Assembly: GCA_947384095.1 (NCBI GenBank) | Contig: CANDFU010000081.1 | Location: 1 to 7,456, forward strand | Direction: 5' to 3' | DNA: 7,456 bases | Source: an uncultured Roseburia sp. | Lineage (GTDB): Bacteria; Bacillota; Clostridia; Lachnospirales; Lachnospiraceae | Shown here: positions 6,160 through 7,456 of the stretch, one piece after another | Layout: every line of letters begins with the position of its first letter | How positions within the stretch are numbered: the stretch's first letter is position 1 | Position numbers and translations under genes: made by a program | The notes under the pieces: generated by a model | Database searches by the model: none | Seen by the model: the letters and a program-made list of their open reading frames with translations, nothing else | What the model was told of the DNA's origin: nothing

Positions 6160-6383
6160 GAATCCTCTTTTGTTTCGTAACGTTTGATGCTTGCAAGCAG
6201 AAATTTGTACCGCATCTGAACCGAATTCAGTTCATAGATATAGCAGTCAATCAGATCTGGCTCTACGGCGTTGCCAAGATTACAGTAGGCGTCGCGTAGT
6301 TCCTGGGCCGTCTGGTGGAGGTCGTTCATAAGTAGCGTATAGTTTTTATCATTTGCTTTTTCAGTGTGAAAAAAACGCAGCAT
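6123..6383 (-). CDS. yaaL: YaaL-like DUF2508 family protein
   Basis: An 86-residue protein of unknown function. It begins MLRFFHTEKANDKNY and continues with a helical body, LMNDLHQTAQELRDAY, CNLGNAVEPDLIDCYIYELN and MRYKFLLASIKRYE, matching the size and pattern of DUF2508/YaaL. In Bacillus yaaL lies directly before bofA; here the next gene is also a bofA homologue but is divergent, which strengthens the assignment. The ATG at 6381-6383 has AAAGGAGGG just upstream. An upstream extension in the same frame has no family similarity and is not used. The last residues (EDSYAKNPLEVSES) are encoded by the antisense of the fliS terminator and the fliS 3' end, so this tail may be a lineage-specific extension. 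Confidence 0.75.
   Translation of the reverse strand: MLRFFHTEKANDKNYTLLMNDLHQTAQELRDAYCNLGNAVEPDLIDCYIYELNSVQMRYKFLLASIKRYETKEDSYAKNPLEVSES
6141..6175 (+). terminator. Intrinsic terminator of the flagellin-fliS operon
   Basis: A perfect 12-bp stem (6141-6152 with 6158-6169) around the loop TGCAT is followed by TTGTTT. It includes the fliS stop codon (6157-6159). On the minus strand the same hairpin lies within yaaL coding sequence and is not followed by a T-run, so it should act mainly on the plus strand. Confidence 0.85.
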
Positions 6384-6406
6384 AGATCCCTCCTTTATGC
6401 CTTCTT

Positions 6407-6461
6407 GTGACACGCCACGGCCGTTTCGGCTGCGTTGTGGGGAGGCACGGATGAATGTCAC
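6407..6461 (-). other. Predicted nested hairpin in the yaaL leader
   Basis: In the minus-strand transcript GTGACA (6456-6461) can pair with TGTCAC (6407-6412). Inside it, CCAC pairs with GTGG and GCCG-AAA-CGGC forms the apical stem. The element lies between the putative yaaL -10 box and its ribosome-binding site and leaves that site free. It does not match a riboswitch class I recognise. Confidence 0.35.
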
Positions 6462-6477
6462 CCTTTCTGTTATTTCC

Positions 6478-6483
6478 ATTATA
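6478..6483 (-). promoter_or_regulatory. Possible -10 box for yaaL
   Basis: A perfect TATAAT on the minus strand, with no convincing -35 element 16-18 bp upstream. Transcription would start near 6471 and produce a leader of about 88 nt containing the nested inverted repeat at 6407-6461. Confidence 0.35.
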
Positions 6484-6595
6484 TTCAAAGTATGAGCAAA
6501 TAAATCCTGTTCTATGCAAAATAAGGAAAACAATGGTCTGTCATAAAAAGAGAGAAAGGAGCATAAACATACAAAAACAAGACATGGAGGAATGG

Positions 6596-6868
6596 ATGAA
6601 TACGACACTTTCCTTTGGCGTGATTGCAGGGGCCTGTGGTCTGGTGCTTTTGATTGCCGTTTTAAAGCAGCGTGCGCAGCTTATATTAAGCTTTCTGGTA
6701 CGGACAGCACTTGGAGCCGTCTGTATTCTGTTTGTCAATGACTTTTTGAAAGAGCAGGGGATCGCACTGGTTGTCGGATTAAATCCCGTCAGTCTTTTGA
6801 CAGCCGGAATCCTTGGTTTCAGCGGGATTGCGCTTTTATATGCGATTGTAGCCTGCAAATTTTTGTGA
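6596..6868 (+). CDS. bofA: BofA-family integral membrane protein (pro-sigma-K processing inhibitor family)
   Basis: A 90-residue protein with three predicted membrane segments at about 5-23, 31-50 and 64-88. The segment VVGLNPVSLLTAGILGFSG is the family signature. In Bacillus BofA sits in the outer forespore membrane and inhibits the SpoIVFB protease that activates sigma-K; family members in other Clostridia are common and their role is less clear. I choose ATG 6596 because GGAGG (6586-6590) lies 5 nt before it. An ATG 12 nt earlier would add four residues but has no well-placed ribosome-binding site. The neighbour yaaL is divergent. No good sigma-A promoter is seen directly upstream. A strong promoter follows the gene, so bofA and the prepilin peptidase are probably separate transcription units. 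Confidence 0.82.
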   Translation: MNTTLSFGVIAGACGLVLLIAVLKQRAQLILSFLVRTALGAVCILFVNDFLKEQGIALVVGLNPVSLLTAGILGFSGIALLYAIVACKFL

Positions 6869-6896
6869 AAAGTGCATAAATTTAGGCGCATTTTCA
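6866..6896 (+). terminator. Weak possible terminator after bofA
   Basis: TGAAAAGTGC (6866-6875) can pair with GCGCATTTTCA (6886-6896) with one G-U pair and one bulge, around a 10-base AT-rich loop. It includes the bofA stop codon. The stem is weak and the T-run is part of it, so termination is uncertain. Confidence 0.35.
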
Positions 6897-6905
6897 TAGA
6901 AAAGA

Positions 6906-6934
6906 TAGACAGGCAGGAATGGGACTGCTATAAT
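6906..6934 (+). promoter_or_regulatory. Strong sigma-A promoter for the prepilin peptidase/pilus operon
   Basis: TAGACA (6906-6911) is followed after 17 bp by a perfect TATAAT (6929-6934), itself preceded by TGC, an extended -10. Transcription would start near 6941, about 25 nt before the proposed start codon. Confidence 0.8.
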
Positions 6935-6954
6935 GCGGATTACAGACATACGAA

Positions 6955-6962
6955 AGAGGTGA
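6955..6962 (+). promoter_or_regulatory. Ribosome-binding site of the prepilin peptidase, deciding a non-ATG start
   Basis: AGAGGTGA is complementary to the 16S rRNA 3' end. The in-frame ATT (6966-6968) lies 6 nt after the GAGG core and an AGG (6969-6971) 9 nt after it. The ATG at 6962 is out of frame and stops after two codons (ATG AAT TAG). Confidence 0.6.
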
Positions 6963-6965
6963 TGA

Positions 6966-7418
6966 ATTAGGGAGATTGTAAAAATTGCACTGCCGATATT
7001 TCTGACAACGGCGGTGGTAACGGATTTCCGGAAGATGAGGATCAGTAACCGGCTGATTGCTTCCGGATTGATGACAGGACTTGCTTTCCGTATATTAGGG
7101 GAGGGAAGTACTGGGATCGTTCATTTTCTGGTGAACATTTCTATTCCGGTTATCTTACTATTTCTTTTTTTTCAACTGCGTGCACTTGGCGCAGGTGATA
7201 TCAAGTTATTTTCCGTGGCAGGTGGGTTTTTGACGACACGTCAGTTGTTTTATCTGATAGGGACGGCTTTTCTGGTCGCCGGAATTATCGGGGTCGGGAA
7301 AATTCTTTATCTTATGTGTACCACAGGCTATTCCGGGAAAAAGAAAACTCTGATACATTTTTCAATTGCAGTTTTATTGAGTTATTTTATTGTGGTCTGG
7401 GGGTGTGCCATTGCGTAA
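6966..7418 (+). CDS. Type IV/Tad prepilin peptidase (A24 family, TadV/CpaA-like)
   Basis: About 150 residues from the proposed ATT start. It is a membrane aspartyl protease that cleaves the leader of Flp/type IV prepilins. The two catalytic aspartates are visible: one in VVTDFRKMRISNRLI, directly after the first membrane helix, and one in the family motif LGAGDIKLFSVAGG. Several further hydrophobic helices follow. It lacks the N-methylase domain and Cys motifs of long PilD enzymes, as is usual for TadV/CpaA. The first in-frame GTG (7014) would remove the first membrane helix (IVKIALPIFLTTAV), so the true start must lie upstream. There the frame is open back to a TGA (6963-6965), with only ATT, AGG or similar codons well placed after the ribosome-binding site. 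It follows a strong promoter, and its stop overlaps the next gene, so it probably opens a Tad pilus operon. Confidence 0.85.
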   Translation: MREIVKIALPIFLTTAVVTDFRKMRISNRLIASGLMTGLAFRILGEGSTGIVHFLVNISIPVILLFLFFQLRALGAGDIKLFSVAGGFLTTRQLFYLIGTAFLVAGIIGVGKILYLMCTTGYSGKKKTLIHFSIAVLLSYFIVVWGCAIA

Positions 7419-7456
7419 ATTTGTGGTGGCGGTCTGTGATACGGAAGATGGATACC
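7411..7456 (+). CDS. Partial CDS, N-terminus only, probable next gene of the pilus operon
   Basis: Only about 15 codons are inside the window. A TTG start at 7411 follows GGGGGTG (7399-7405) and overlaps the end of the prepilin peptidase gene by 8 nt, a layout typical of translational coupling. The residues (M)RKFVVAVCDTEDGY form a beta-strand followed by an acidic turn, as at the start of receiver-like domains in CpaE/TadZ proteins. The identification as a CpaE-like protein is inferred from this short piece plus the operon position and needs the adjoining sequence. Confidence 0.5.
   Translation, partial: MRKFVVAVCDTEDGY

Noticed and set aside
6541..6595. Sigma-E or sigma-K-like boxes (GTCATA, CATAAACATA) upstream of bofA
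   Set aside because: The spacing between -35-like and -10-like elements is wrong, and the sequence is simply A-rich.
1..7456. Search for CRISPR arrays, insertion sequences, tRNA or rRNA genes
   Set aside because: No repeated spacer structure, transposase, terminal repeats or tRNA/rRNA-like sequence was seen on either strand.

Overview
The window looks like a chromosomal piece of a Clostridia genome, most likely a motile, spore-forming member of the Lachnospiraceae. This rests on gene content and protein style: a MecA adaptor, a small DUF1858 protein, a Lachnospiraceae-like flagellin with a FliS that carries a C-terminal tail, a YaaL/BofA pair, and the start of what looks like a Tad (Flp) pilus locus. 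The assignment comes from family knowledge, not from a database search.

Layout. Positions 1-2160, minus strand: an apparent operon led by a promoter at 2155-2183. It encodes a Ser/Thr protein kinase fused to a degenerate MinD/CpaE-like P-loop domain, then a stand-alone paralogue of that P-loop domain, then the first codons of a third gene cut by the left edge. Positions 2126-2341: divergent control region between the kinase and mecA. Positions 2342-3112, plus: mecA, ending at a large bidirectional terminator (3138-3201) shared with the convergent DUF1858 gene (3242-3451, minus). Positions 3452-3642: divergent control region with a sigma-A type promoter for the DUF1858 gene and a sigma-28-like promoter for flagellin. 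Positions 3643-6159, plus: flagellin and fliS in one operon. fliS overlaps tail-to-tail with yaaL (6123-6383, minus), and its terminator lies inside the overlap. Positions 6384-6595: divergent region between yaaL and bofA, with a foldable yaaL leader. Positions 6596-6868, plus: bofA. A strong sigma-A promoter at 6906-6934 then leads into a type IV/Tad prepilin peptidase (6966-7418), whose stop codon overlaps the TTG start of another gene cut by the right edge.

How the genes fit together. Flagellin and FliS form a filament subunit/chaperone module. The prepilin peptidase and the gene after it look like the start of a Tad pilus operon. The kinase plus paired P-loop proteins have CpaE-like features and may belong functionally with that machinery, but this is inference. 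MecA (ClpC adaptor), DUF1858, YaaL and BofA are housekeeping or sporulation-linked neighbours.

The most unusual feature is translational. The stand-alone P-loop gene and the prepilin peptidase both have a good Shine-Dalgarno sequence and an open frame covering essential N-terminal sequence, but no ATG, GTG or TTG at the expected place. ATA and ATT sit there instead. The kinase may follow the same pattern. The other pilus- or kinase-associated genes at the window edges use TTG.
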